From positions 8,120 to 72,119 of the forward strand of contig MNCI01011788.1 of assembly GCA_015680685.1 (NCBI GenBank): a stretch of 64,000 nt of DNA, in the 5' to 3' direction. The DNA is from Gnetum montanum (taxonomy: Eukaryota > Streptophyta > Gnetopsida > Gnetales > Gnetaceae). Made by a program: the position numbers and the translations under genes. Numbering within the stretch: position 1 is the first letter of the stretch; each line of letters begins with the position of its first letter. The notes below the pieces were generated by a model. The model did not search any database, was not told the origin of the DNA, and saw only the letters and a program-made list of their open reading frames with translations. Positions 1 through 10,944 of this stretch are shown piece after piece.

Positions 1-909
1 TAAATTTTAATTCAAACATATTCATATATCTTTACAATAAAACTATTAAATTATATTCCTTTTCTTAATCCCTATGGGCAAATTAAGAAAAATAATTTAA
101 CATATCATCCTAATTAATCATATTAAATATAATAAAAATTCTTCTGGGATAAAATTTATCATATTACATATGATTACTCATAATTTTTAATGTTGTCTAC
201 CATATGTGATCCAAAAGTTCTTAGTACATAATTTTGCATAATTAATGATGTTATGGCTACTCTCTAATTATACAAAATTATATAGATCACTAGTTATAAT
301 TCATATGCAAAAAATGATGCATACATATACAAAAATATGCATAAAATTGATAAATTACCAAATTTAACATGATATAAATATAATTTTATCAAAATATTGA
401 GCTTTATGCATATCCAATTGTTACCACTTTATCAAAAATATTGAATGACTTGATGCATATAACCGTAGGAAAAATACATGATGGATATATGAATTTATCA
501 AAACATATAACTTCATGCTTGTAGAAAAATGACACCTTTAAAATTCAAGTTACAACTACTTTGCATTTCCATGACACGTGCACCAAAATCTTTCCTCAAG
601 TATATTTATTGTATGCATATCAAATTGGTGGGTGCGATCCCTTCGCTCGGACCCTACACAAACCTCATTAATGTTTTACCTATCATGCTAAGGAAAACAT
701 TTCCTAAGAAGGTTGAACTCATACCCAAGTTAACCTTTATTGAAGAATGTTCACTAGATTTCCTATGTTGCGATACAACTTACAACACAATATTCCGAGA
801 AATCACAATGCATACATAAATCACCAAAATCCAGCTATGCACAGAAATATTAAACAATGTTGTCTCTAGATTGCACCATCATCAAAAATTACATCAAGAC
901 AAAGATCTA
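1..909. other. AT-rich segment, possibly the decayed interior of a copia-like element
   Basis: No convincing coding sequence is visible; the one ORF of about 96 codons on the plus strand (529-819) has no recognisable domain. The stretch lies on the internal side of the minus-strand primer site at 910-922, so it may be the 5' untranslated/gag part of an old copia-like element running off the window edge. I could not recognise a Gag motif in it, so this is positional inference only. Confidence 0.25.
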
Positions 910-922
910 ATGCTCTAATACC
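910..922 (-). promoter_or_regulatory. Copia-type primer binding site (initiator Met tRNA), decayed
   Basis: On the minus strand the sequence reads TTTTGGTATTAGAGCA, one transition from the TGGTATCAGAGC core that primes most plant Ty1/copia elements from initiator Met tRNA. The flanking sequence on the plus side (GTTAGAAAATAG) resembles the edge of a copia LTR. The reading is from established knowledge of copia primer sites; no pol domain supports it here. Confidence 0.5.
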
Positions 923-1620
923 AAAAGTTAGAAAATAGTTGTGCAAAAAACTAGATTGCATAAGTAATCAAAGTACAGAATGTGGAAGCAAATGGAACTA
1001 ACCTCTAGCCATTGATGCCTTTAATTAATCTTGGCATTTAGATTCTTCTTTTGCATTGGTGCTCTACAACGATGATGTATTCAACCTCTAAGTGTTTGTG
1101 AAAGGAACCAAAACTGCAATCCTACTGTGATTCCTTGGTGCCTTTGTTCTCCCATCAAGAACAAATTTATAGGCTACGAAATCGATTACCATGAGAAAAA
1201 TCTGAAAAATAAGAGATCCATAACCCCATCCAAATGTAGATGCTACCCCAATGCCAATGTAAAAATGTGTTATTCATTATCAAATATGGAGGCCACATTA
1301 TGGGATATGGAGGCTACCTGAATGCCAATGCAGAAATGAGGAAGTGCGTTATCAACAATACATAAATGCATTGATGTGGATTACACACAGCACTTGTTTA
1401 CATGCTTATGAAGGCATCATAATTTGTGAAATTATACTATCATTTCTTTTCAGTGTTTGCCAAAAGAATGAGCAACATATCATCCACAAATGTAAACATG
1501 TGGTGCCATGGTAGCTGGAGGGAATTGGCCAACCCAACATTAGTATGGATATGAATCCTATGAAACAAGGAAAAGCACAAAAAGAGATATATTCATAGAA
1601 TATACACACAAGTGTGGAAA
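923..1620 (-). repeat. Probable decayed copia-like LTR (minus strand)
   Basis: It starts directly after the reversed copia-type primer site. A TATA-like sequence on the minus strand (CCTATAAATTTG, near 1160-1171) would be its promoter. The far boundary is not visible: I found no matching terminal sequence near 1600, so the right end is a guess. No second LTR is present in the window. ORFs of 60-70 codons here carry no recognisable domain. Confidence 0.35.
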
Positions 1621-2137
1621 AAAATTATTTTTATTAAATACAACATTAATGAACAAATGAATGTTAATGAAATGCATCATAATACAATCCTTATCACATC
1701 ACATCCAAATCAATGAAAATTTGCATTTCCTTATGATGCAACTCTTTTCTCAGTATGCTCTTCTAATTGCTGATGAATGGGGAAGAACAAGCATTAGGAC
1801 ACTAGTAGTTAGTGAATGGCCAACCCACCACCCATGCTAGTGGAACAGCAAGAAAGTCAATCACATCTAAAAGTACAAAACTTAAAAATAAAATAGAACC
1901 ACATCCATGCCTACATCCCCACCAACATTGTCAGTGTAAAGTCTCTAATTGCATTGCCATTTGTTCATCAACATTGTCAAAAAAATGACCATTTTCTTAG
2001 CTTCTCTTTTATTCTACTTTAACTATTTACCATCATCCTAGCCCACTCAATTGTAGCAACTATTAGCATTCCATGTCTTGGAAAATAATGGAATTTATGA
2101 ATCTTTTTTAACATAACACGATGAGGATAGAAACAGT
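1621..2137. other. Unassigned intergenic sequence
   Basis: No coding, RNA or mobile-element signal was recognised. The sequence is AT-rich with no long ORF on either strand and leads directly into the tandem repeat that follows. Confidence 0.5.
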
Positions 2138-2655
2138 CTAACATGATTGCTTACCTAGGATAAGAGTTAACTATTCTGAAAAACTTCAAAATTCAAATTC
2201 CTATTTGGATGCAACACCTTTAATGGAAGAAGTTGCATTAATAAATGAGTAGGACAAGATAGAGTGTAGTCTTTTTCACTCAATTTTAAGAGATAGAGCA
2301 ACAATAGACAAAGGCTAACACTTTTTCTTACCTCGAATATCAATTAAGAGTTAACTATTCATGGACACTTCAAATTTCTATTTGGATACAATGACCTTTA
2401 ATGGGATAAGTTGCATCAATAATTGAGTTGGATAAAGTGTAGTCTTTTTCAATCAATTTTAAGATATAGATCAACTATTGATAATGTTTAACATGATTGC
2501 CTACCTAGGATAGAAATTAAAATTTAACTATCCATGGAAACTTCATATTTCTATTTGGAATCAACTACCTTTAATGGGATAAGTTGCATCAATAAATTAG
2601 TAGGATATAGTGGAGTATTTTTCACTCAATTTTAAATGATAGGGAAAATGACTTA
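2138..2655. repeat. Three-copy tandem repeat, unit about 175 bp
   Basis: Three head-to-tail units start near 2138, 2315 and 2488 (periods 177 and 173 bp). Each has, in order, a CTAACATGATTGCTTACCTAGGAT-type start (altered in unit 2), GAGTTAACTATTC or a variant, CTTCAAATTTCTATTTGGAT, ACCTTTAATGGGATAAGTTGCAT, AGTGTAGTCTTTTTCACTCAATTTTAA. The copies differ by scattered substitutions and short indels. The unit is close to a nucleosome repeat and has no ORF. It could be an isolated satellite remnant or an internal tandem repeat of an unknown element. Confidence 0.85.
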
Positions 2656-3221
2656 AGTAAGCTTAGACATTTGTTCACTTTTCTAAGGTAATTTGAGCAA
2701 ACTTTAATGGTGGGCCTTGGTGTGATCTTAAGATTTAGCTACTTATATACATAAATGATGATAATTCTAAATTTCAAACTTATGGGTCATTTCTTTTTTG
2801 AACTTATAATTCAATTTTTCATTAATAAAACTTAGTAGAATTAATTTTTGGAAGCATAAGACTTGTATATTTTCTTCAACAAATAATTATTTATATTACA
2901 AAATCATTCCTTATAAGTTTACATATCTTATTTATTTTTGTCCCTTTCATAGATTGAAGCTATATTGGATAACTACATACCTTATGGATAAGATAGACTA
3001 TTTGCTTGGATTGCAAGATTACACATGGAGAGTGTCTTAAATCTCTTCATCAACTATAATAGGTCATTAAGAGCTTTAACAATACTGTGAGAGAATGAAG
3101 TAAATCTGAAAAATGATGAATATGAATAATTAGAACACATCGTTGTTTAAAGAACATTTTCTTTAAAGAAAGAATTTTTCAAAGAATCTATTCAGGACTA
3201 TCTTGTAAATACCATATGGTA
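2656..3221. other. Unassigned intergenic sequence
   Basis: AT-rich with no recognisable coding, RNA or repeat structure. It ends at the ATC/CAT microsatellite that marks the 3' tail of a non-LTR element. Confidence 0.5.
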
Positions 3222-3480
3222 TAAAATGAAACATCATCATCATCATTAATATCCTAGCATTGTCCCAACAAAATCGGGTTGGATACATGAGCTCTTTTTC
3301 AGCATTTACCTCTATGAAGAGGTAGATCATTGTTGATTTGGAACATTTTCCATAGTAACCAGGTGATTGTTACACATTGCATCTAAGGAATACCCTAACA
3401 TTTGCAAAATCTAAAAAAGAACTTATTCATGAGACTTGACAAGGTTTTATAAGCCAGCTGCCAACCTAATGCTAACCTTC
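3222..3480 (-). mobile_element. RTE/SINE-type 3' tail with ATG microsatellite
   Basis: Read on the minus strand, the segment contains CCAACCCGATTTTGTTGGGA, then a short spacer, then a terminal (ATG)n run (CAT repeats at 3229-3247 on plus). This CCCAACTTGTTTGGGA-like hairpin followed by a simple trinucleotide tail is a known signature of plant RTE LINEs and the SINEs that borrow their 3' ends. It may be the 3' terminus of the interrupted LINE whose ORF lies at 45.2-35.6 kb, or an independent SINE/LINE. Confidence 0.5.
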
Positions 3481-3823
3481 CTTCCTAATCATAAAATAAA
3501 ACATGCTATAAATGAAACACAAAATGCTATTAAAAATTAGAAAAAATTGCTTCAAGAAATTGAGCCAAAGTGAAAATAAAAAGAATATGTTGATGTAGAA
3601 AATGTTAGAAAAAGAGGAACAATTACCATTAGTCAATGCTAAACATAAAGCCTTAGACTATTTTTTTGAGAAAACAAAAATAAAAAAGTAGAGAAAATCT
3701 TTATACAAATTGAAAAGAAAATAAAAAATTAAAATTAAAATTAACTATAATAAAATTGAATAAAAGTTAAGTGAAATTAACTTATAATTTAAACCAAAAC
3801 TAAAATTTTATTAAGTTCATAGA
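3481..3823 (-). mobile_element. 3' part of the interrupted LINE (C-terminus and 3' UTR)
   Basis: Immediately outside element A on the left. In minus-strand sense it continues the LINE piece that ends at 35603: across A the reading gives an IYELNKIL-like C-terminus typical of LINE ORF2 ends, then AT-rich untranslated sequence. Support is the 5-bp target-site pair of element A (TTCTC at 3824-3828, ATCTC at 35598-35602), which shows the two flanks were once adjacent. The coding part is very short, so the family call rests on the other pieces. Confidence 0.45.
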
Positions 3824-3828
3824 TTCTC

Positions 3829-4683
3829 TAATGAGTGGCAAGTATCCCCTACATCCAACCATATGAATCACAAGCATTCACTAGCAATTTGGTCAAATTC
3901 TGTAGACTTAGTTCCTAAGTTTCCTTAGTCTTACATTGTCAATCAAGGGGTTGTATGATCGTTGCCTTCCTAGATCATACTTATGTTAATGATACATATG
4001 GTTAAATATGAGTTAAGGCATATGATGTATATTTTTATAAGTATTTTTTATCTTAATGCCTAAGTGAATAAATGGTAATTTAACAATTAACTATCTAACT
4101 AATCAGCTAGTCTCATAACTAACTATCCTAACATAAAGTAACTATTCCCACTTATTGTTTATATCCCAAACTAGTATTAATGTTATTGGTTTATCAAGTG
4201 GTTATTACTGAGTCTACCAAATATCCACTACTGGGATTACCAAGCATAATATGTCATGCTCGAAGTGGTTGTACTTACATATTTATAGTTAAGTACATTA
4301 ATTAATTAAAACCATGAATGTAAATTGTACTAAAAGTAAAGTGCTAATAGTAAAGAGTAACTAATCTAAGTGCTACAATGAATATAAGAAATCTTGACTT
4401 TATTGCCATTCATGCCAATGTGTTCAGGTACATGGCATTCAAATAAAGCACATTCTATCTCTTAAATTCATATTGTGGGCACTTAAAAGGAAAATATTCT
4501 AACTCTAGAGAAATGAATCTACAAGAACTTGGCTATGCTATGAATTCTAAGTATCATAAATGTAGGTGGTGGCCACATTTATATAGACATTACCTACATC
4601 AGCATCAATGCATCTAATCAAGCATTAATTAAAATACATAGATGGGGTTGCATTGATGTAGCTTGTCTAAGCAAGACTCATCA
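3829..4683 (-). repeat. Element A 3' LTR
   Basis: Pairs with 34719-35597. The ends are TAATGAG (decayed TGATGAG) and ACTCATCA. The TATA-like CATTTATATAG near 4568-4578 lies at the same place as in the partner. The U3 part (4590-4683) carries CATCGATG/GCATTGATG-type short palindromic motifs rather than the ATATCG type of B and C. Confidence 0.85.
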
Positions 4684-4720
4684 TACCCCCATGACTAATT
4701 GAAAACTCATCCTTGAGCAA
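4684..4720 (-). promoter_or_regulatory. Element A polypurine tract and conserved upstream block
   Basis: In sense orientation CTCAAGGATGAGTTTTCAAT runs into TAGTCATGGGGGTA and then the LTR start TGATGAG. The same block stands before the 3' LTR of B, C and D, so it is the plus-strand primer region of this group. Confidence 0.8.
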
Positions 4721-4749
4721 ACAAAAATAGGATTAGGCTTCTTAAAAAA

Positions 4750-7700
4750 TTTGGGAAGGTATAAAATTTATTAACTAAAAGATAGCATATTGACTCCACT
4801 AACTCAAAGTGCCAAATTATACAAGTTTACAAACATTAGTATTCATTACAACAAAATTGAACACCTTATAAAAAATGCAACATGTCCTTGTAGGAATGTT
4901 GAAGTTGTAAAGAATTCTTAAACAGTGCTCAGAGGTGGAGGCTTCTGTGGCATTGAATATCTTTTCCCATGCTTCAATGTTGGTGGAGGTTGAGGCTATT
5001 CTTCTGCTACTGTTGCTACTTCTAGGAGTTTGAAAGCATCCAACAATGCTTTCATCTTTTCTTTCTTTCCACATGGATCAGAAGAAGTCCATGTGACTTC
5101 ATCGATATGGGCTAGTGTTGGAATGTTCAATAGTTATAGAATAAAAAGAAATAGAGCCTTCGTGTAGATGAACAGTGCTATGAATTGCTTACTTTTAATT
5201 TCAAACATTTTTAGTAGGTTCTATAGCTCATTGTAGTCATTCATGCTTCTAGCTAGGTTCTCAAAAATAGATCATTTATCAGTAAATTTTCTTGTAAGAA
5301 CTTCAAGCTCTGTGTTGGCTATCTCCAAATTGTTTTTTTGTCTCCTTGTGATGCTTGAATTTTTCCTCATATAAGAGGTAGGAATAACTATGTCCTTAAT
5401 CTTTCTACTCTTCTGATAGCAAAGTTTTCATAGTGAAGGTTGATGAGCTCTATGTATTCTATCATCTCCTTAATTTGCAACTCCTTTAGATGGATTTTAG
5501 CTTTGTTATATGCATTCAGCCCATCAAAGATGGACTGCCACATGTTGCCTCATTATTGGAGTTGTAGGAGGGCCTCATTCATCTTTGTCTTTGCTAGTTA
5601 AATATCTTTCTCATTGATCTATTTGAGAAGCCTAATCTAGTCCCTGTAATGATTTTTTACCTATTCATATTTTAGGATCTCATTATTTTAGGTGGCTACC
5701 TTAATAGCTACCTTTTGATGAAGCACACAGATTTCCTTCATCTTTCTGTTACCAACCTCCTTAGATCTATGTTAACCTTGGCTAGCTACTTCTATTATTG
5801 GTAAATGAATTTGACCATTTGGTCTTTTGTTGCTCAACATTCTATAGGTGATGATTATCTTTGGTTAAGGCCAAGTTTTCTTTTTGGACTTATGACAAGT
5901 CCTTATTGATGTTAAATTTCATGGCTTCTGACAAGGATGGATTGAAGACCATTACATACTTTGCATTCTTGGCCTCTCGCAATCTATGTTGAAACTACTT
6001 GAAAGCTTCATCCCTAGTCAATTATGGCCTGAAAATGGTAGGGTAGGAGAGATGAGAACATAAATTTGCAACTTTGGTAGCCAACTAATGATTGGCATTG
6101 GTGGCTATCTTCAGTTGAGCATTAACAACTAACAAATTTCCCTTCATCTTAAGTAGCTATGGCTAGTTTGTAATGATTTCATCTAAGAGATCAAAGATCT
6201 TCGGAAGAAATTTCTTTTGTCCAACCAATTTTTCCAACACTTTGTTGTGTTAGGTAGTGCTTAATCAACCACTCCCTGATCCTATATATGCATGGATGTC
6301 TACCATCATGGCAATGTTTGGTACAACTATTCTAGGAGCATTCAAAACTTCAGCCACCACTTCCACTACTGTCTCCTATCCTTTGTATTACATGACTAGG
6401 ACAATCACCCCCTCACCTTCCTTCAACTTGATGGAGAAGGTCATAATATTTCATGAAATTTTTCAGAATTTCTATCTTGAAATGGACATTTTGAACTCTC
6501 AAGAACCTGGATTTGATCTCACATGTGCTTATTCTTCTTGAGTTGAGAACAGTGGGATAGTTTCATAGTCCAACCAATTGATGGTCTTGGTGACTTTATT
6601 GAGATAGCTTAAGGCTAGATGGTAAATAGAGAATTCTCCACCACCTACTAAACCTGGCTATTGTTGTAACTACTTTTAATGAAGTTTTCTAACCTATTCA
6701 ACAACTACAAGCACCTCTAATGTAGTTTCTTGTGCTATAGGTGGTGGTGGCCTCTCCTCCTTGTACAACTTAGCTACTACCTTGTCCTTCATCATCTCTT
6801 ACCATGATGCAATAAGACCATGGCAAATCACATCATTGGCATATTATGTTATTCCTCCCCCTTTGCATAATTTGTGAATGAGGCACAAAACAAGGAGTGT
6901 CTTTCTTCCCTTCTCATTTCCCTTAAAGCACTTTTAAATTTCCAAATAAATAAGTTGGGGAAGATTAACTAGGAATTTTCCACTTAAAGCAATGCATGCC
7001 AGGGTTGAAAAGGTTGTTACCGTATTCATCCTCACCATTGGATTTAGCGGATAGATTGTAATCTTAAAATAAACTCATTCTACCTTGGTGAGGGCACCAC
7101 GCTCCTTACAATTCACTCCATAGCAACACTAGATTCACTTGTTCTTAGCTTTGGGGTCTGCTTGTGTAGAAATGTCCATGAACTTTACCCTAGTTTTTGG
7201 TAACCTGAGGACCTCTGTAATTATCTCCACTAAGTAGGAGATAGTGATGTCTTTTATTTTCATGGATGTGTCTCTATGTTAGTTATTCTAGAATAGATAA
7301 GTCTCCCCCATGTACCATTCTTCACTGTTGGAGAGAATGGGCCACATGGGAGACCCCTATAATTATGTGCAAACTTCTTTTGGTGCTAATTTTAAGAAGG
7401 ATCCAAAGTTTAATTGTTGGATAATGGATCTTTAAATCTTCTTGGTTCTTATTTTCACTAGGTAGGCCTTCATGAGAATAACTTCAACGTTAGGGCTTGG
7501 CCTAGGGACATAATCCTACCTAAATTGGCTTGTTTCTACCATGGGAATCTATTAAACAAATCCCACTTTAGGATCCTCTTGAAGAGGTCTTGTTGCATGG
7601 GTTGCCTCAGTTTCTTAGTCTTCAGGCTATTTTGATTGTTGTTGCTACCCCTTCTTCTCTTAGTTACTTCTCCATTGGCTAGGAAGGCCCTCCTACCTAT

Positions 7701-8100
7701 GGTCCTCTCTTTGGTATCATTTGTGATTACAAACATAACTTAGGATTAGATTTTTACTTCATAACTCTTAGTTCTTTTAATACCTTTCTTATGAGATTCG
7801 ATTATACTAAGGCTTGTTTATGATCTAAGAAAGTTATATTATTTTAATATTATTTTATTTTTTAGCTACCAAAGTTTGTTTGCTAGGCTAAACCCACTTA
7901 GGATGAGTAATTTAATATTACCTTAATGGGTAAATGTTGGGAAGTTAGGAAAATTTCTTTAAAAAAATCAAAGTTTTATGTTCCCAATGATGCAAAGCCT
8001 ACCTATGGTAGCTTGAGGATCAAAAAACAAGATTAATTAGGGTAGTGGTTAGAGTGTTATGGCTCTTGGAAGGTTTTTAAGCTCTAAAAAAGTTGAAAAA
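4750..8100 (-). pseudogene. Element A second ORF (aORF) downstream of pol, heavily decayed
   Basis: This interval lies between integrase/untranslated sequence and the 3' LTR, where Athila and some Tat elements carry an extra ORF. On the minus strand, open stretches of 60-90 codons persist in shifting frames. A basic N-terminal part (residues such as KERTIGRRAF and TKRRRGSNNNQN near 7640-7735) is followed by long charged, helix-prone stretches toward 5000-5700 (for example MGKDIQCHRS, KEICVLHQK). The corresponding region of B is better preserved. Product unknown; in angiosperm relatives such ORFs are described as env-like or as putative plant transposon proteins, and I cannot decide which. Many stops, no function expected. 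Confidence 0.5.
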
Positions 8101-8139
8101 AATCTTCTTATGTTTGTAAGAAATGATGCAAAAATGGCT

Positions 8140-8250
8140 AAGTGTTATGCGTATATATAGCATTTTTAGGTACATCAATGGGGATGCGTTGACTCATCCC
8201 ACTATGTCATTGAGGATGCATCAACGTAGCTATTCATAGCTAAATTGTGC
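8140..8250 (-). promoter_or_regulatory. Internal U3-like promoter module before the element A aORF
   Basis: A TATATATAG box (8152-8160; CTATATATA on the minus strand) lies just upstream, in sense, of the aORF. Behind it (8171-8230) stand CATCAATGGGGATGCGTTGA and GAGGATGCATCAACGTAG, which match the type of motif in the U3 of A and D. The order U3-like motifs, TATA, ORF is that of an LTR promoter. No LTR ends flank it, so it is not an inserted LTR. Promoter activity is inferred. Confidence 0.5.
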
Positions 8251-9650
8251 ATAGGAAAAATGAGGAGTTTTGGATAAATTTGGGGATGAAACATGAACCC
8301 AATGGAAGCTAGAAAAACACAAAAGGATGACAAAAACATAAAAGAGGGTTGTAAGTACATTGAGGGAGGTGTTGGATTGGATTTAGATGAGTTGACAATG
8401 CCAAAATAAAGCAAAAGAGGATGTTTAGAAGGCAAATTGATGAGATCGATCAAAAAAATGACTAAGGAATAGGAAGTTTAACTTAGAGAGACTAAAGGGT
8501 ATTTAAGTGGATCCTCCCAAAAGCAAGCTCATGTTGATAATGCCATTGCATACTCTCATTGCAAGGAGTCTATAGGCATCAAGGATGATTAATGGTCATT
8601 ATAAGTTAAAAGTCAAATCCGTGTGAGAGATCATTAAAGGATTATGCCACACGCTATAACAAATACATCAATTGATCATGATAGGAGGTAGTGAGATGGT
8701 GGATGATGAGGTTAGAATGAGGGAAGAGAGATAATGGTAAGAGATTCTCATCTTGGTCACATGAAGTCCTTGTGGAGTTTGTAATAAAGATGCTCTAATA
8801 TCATTCCATCCTCAGTTGACACCAAGTCCTTCCACATTCAGCACTTTGCATTGCCATATCTTGACCCTTCAACAATCAAGAGTTCATAATAATTCCCAAA
8901 GGACAACCACCACTCTAAGAAAATAAGAAAAGAGAAGAAGGAAGATAGGAAGGGCCTTAGTTAGAGGGGTTCCTTTAGGCATGGTTAACACGTCTTTCTA
9001 ACCTCATAACCAGTTCTTTTAGCCCATTATATTTGTCTAAGAGATCTTCTTTAAATTTCCGTGTTGTTGGTATTTGTTTTCATGGGAACCACACCATGCA
9101 ATGACATGATTCATGTTATGGTCAACAATAGGAGTGGTGAGAGACTAATGAGGAAGAGTCATAAAACTTGAGAAAGAAGTTGGAAATAAAAAATGAAAAA
9201 TCCTCTTAAACACACACCCTTGTCCATCACCACTTGGTTCATTTTGACTTTGTTAAGTAACAAGAGCATTGGTTACTTTAGGTTTAAATTGTGGAAAGAC
9301 CTCATGTTCCCTTGATGCAAAGCCTCATAGAGTTCAATGGAATGAATGGATGTTGAGGACTCACTATCTGATATCATCAAAAAAAATTAGCAATATGTTA
9401 ATCAAGGACATAATCAAGAGATAAAATTTGGTCATTTAATGAACAATCATAACATTAAATATTGCATTAATCAACTTCTAATAGTAGTAGTAGCCATGAC
9501 AAATATTAGATATTTCATAAAAACAAAAAACAAACAACATACAAAACAAAACAAACAATGTAAAATATATAAAAGAAGTGGTAAAATATTTAAGAAAATG
9601 AAAAACATATGAAGAATGATGTGAAAAAAAATTCTGAAAATGGGATAGCC
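8251..9650 (-). other. Element A conserved untranslated block between integrase and aORF
   Basis: It contains segments shared with B, C and D: GTGGATCCTCCCAAAAGCAAGCTC (8509 on), CTTAGTTAGAGGGGTTCCTTTAGGCATGG (8957 on), a GTTGAGGACTCACT-like block (9351 on), and an A-rich tract rich in AAAACAAACAATGTAAAA (9510-9600), which is the T-rich TTTTACA tract in sense. No ORF is shared, so conservation of order suggests structural RNA or packaging roles; this is inference. Confidence 0.55.
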
Positions 9651-9699
9651 TTCACAAAATGTTAATATAGGTGGCTATCTCCAACTCGATAGAGTTGAA

Positions 9700-10939
9700 A
9701 GGAGAAGATCCAAAAGATAGAACATGCTTATTCATTTGTTGAGGTGTTAATGCTACTAGTTATTCTAGATTCTAGGAAAGGTTTTACTCATTGGATGTTG
9801 ACTCACATCCATTTTTTTGGGCTTGAAGGATGGTAAATTGTCATTGACTAGAAGCAAAATTTGTATGAATAATGTAAGGTCCTTTCCATAGTGTTTGAAA
9901 TTTGGCATGTTGTGGTTCATGCATGGGGTTCTAGTAAAGAACCTTATAACCCAATTGAAATTTAACTTTCCTTATTCGTGCATCATGATGTTGTTTGACA
10001 TGTCCCTTGTACACTTCATTCATTAATAGGGCTACTTATTGATTCTCTTTTAGCACATTTAGTATCATTAAGTGTTTCTTTTGTGCTATACTTAGATCAA
10101 GATCAAGCTCACAAGCCATTAAAAGTGTACAAAGCTCATCTTATATTAGGAGGGTTGGTAATTTTATGTACACCAACTCATAGGAAGAATAACTAATAGA
10201 AAGTTTTCAAGTTTTTTTCTATATTTACTAATTGTGCATGTTAGTATCCCAGTTATTTCCTTATTAGTAACTTTAGCTTGACCATTAGCTTGGGGGATGA
10301 TATGGAGATGTTAGTTTATGTTGCATCCTTAGGAATTGCATCAATTTCCAAAAGTAGCATCTGTAACGTGAGTGCCATTATCAGAAATAAGTTGCCTTGG
10401 CACATCAAACCTATTTATCATACTTTGTTGAACAAACCATGTTGTAGTAGAAGATGAATAATCGATGATGGCTACAGCTTTAGCCTACTTCGTATAGTAG
10501 TTAGCTACTACTATGATGTATGCATTCTTGTTGAACATGGGATTGATGGTTCTCATGAGTTCAATTCTGCAATAGTTGAAAGGTTGTAGTGGTTGGATCA
10601 ACTATTGGGATCCTTCCATTCACATGTTCATTCTGCAATGTCTTTCATAGTGGTTGCACAAATAGAAAAATTGATGGGAATCTCTAAAGATTGTTGGCCA
10701 AAAGTTTCCTACAATGAGACTTTTCACAACCATCCTCCTCCATGCATAGTGGCCGCTACAAGGACCTTCATGAGCATCCTAGATGCTTTGTAATTTATAA
10801 GCATTGGGCAAATACCATTGTACCAAGCCATTAGTAAAAACCTTGTAAAGGTTTCCTTTGATCTCCATATAATGCTTGACTTGGTGGACAAGTTATTATT
10901 TCATCTTATTATAACATTCTTGAGGAGTCTTTTGAGTAA
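9700..10939 (-). pseudogene. Element A integrase, decayed
   Basis: On the minus strand the translation gives a zinc-binding N-terminus (DAHEGPCSGHY near 10760), a core with YIIVVANYYTKWAKAVAIIDYS (10500-10430), the second acidic site LISDNGTHVT (about 10390) and ANGQAKVTNKEI (about 10300). Compared with the family's D-D-E triad, the first Asp region reads IELMR (Asp to Glu), the second Asp is kept, and the Glu of the GQxE motif is Lys. Stops and frameshifts are frequent, so it is inactive. It continues element A pol across element B, which sits in the RNase H to integrase linker. Confidence 0.75.
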
Positions 10940-10944
10940 GAAAA
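10940..10944. repeat. Target-site duplication of element B (left copy)
   Basis: GAAAA directly abuts the left LTR end and is repeated exactly at 20409-20413 next to the right LTR end. Five base pairs is the normal Ty3/Gypsy length. Confidence 0.85.

Noticed and set aside
529-819. 96-codon plus-strand ORF as a gene
   Set aside because: No domain, no supporting context, and ORFs of this length occur by chance in the region.
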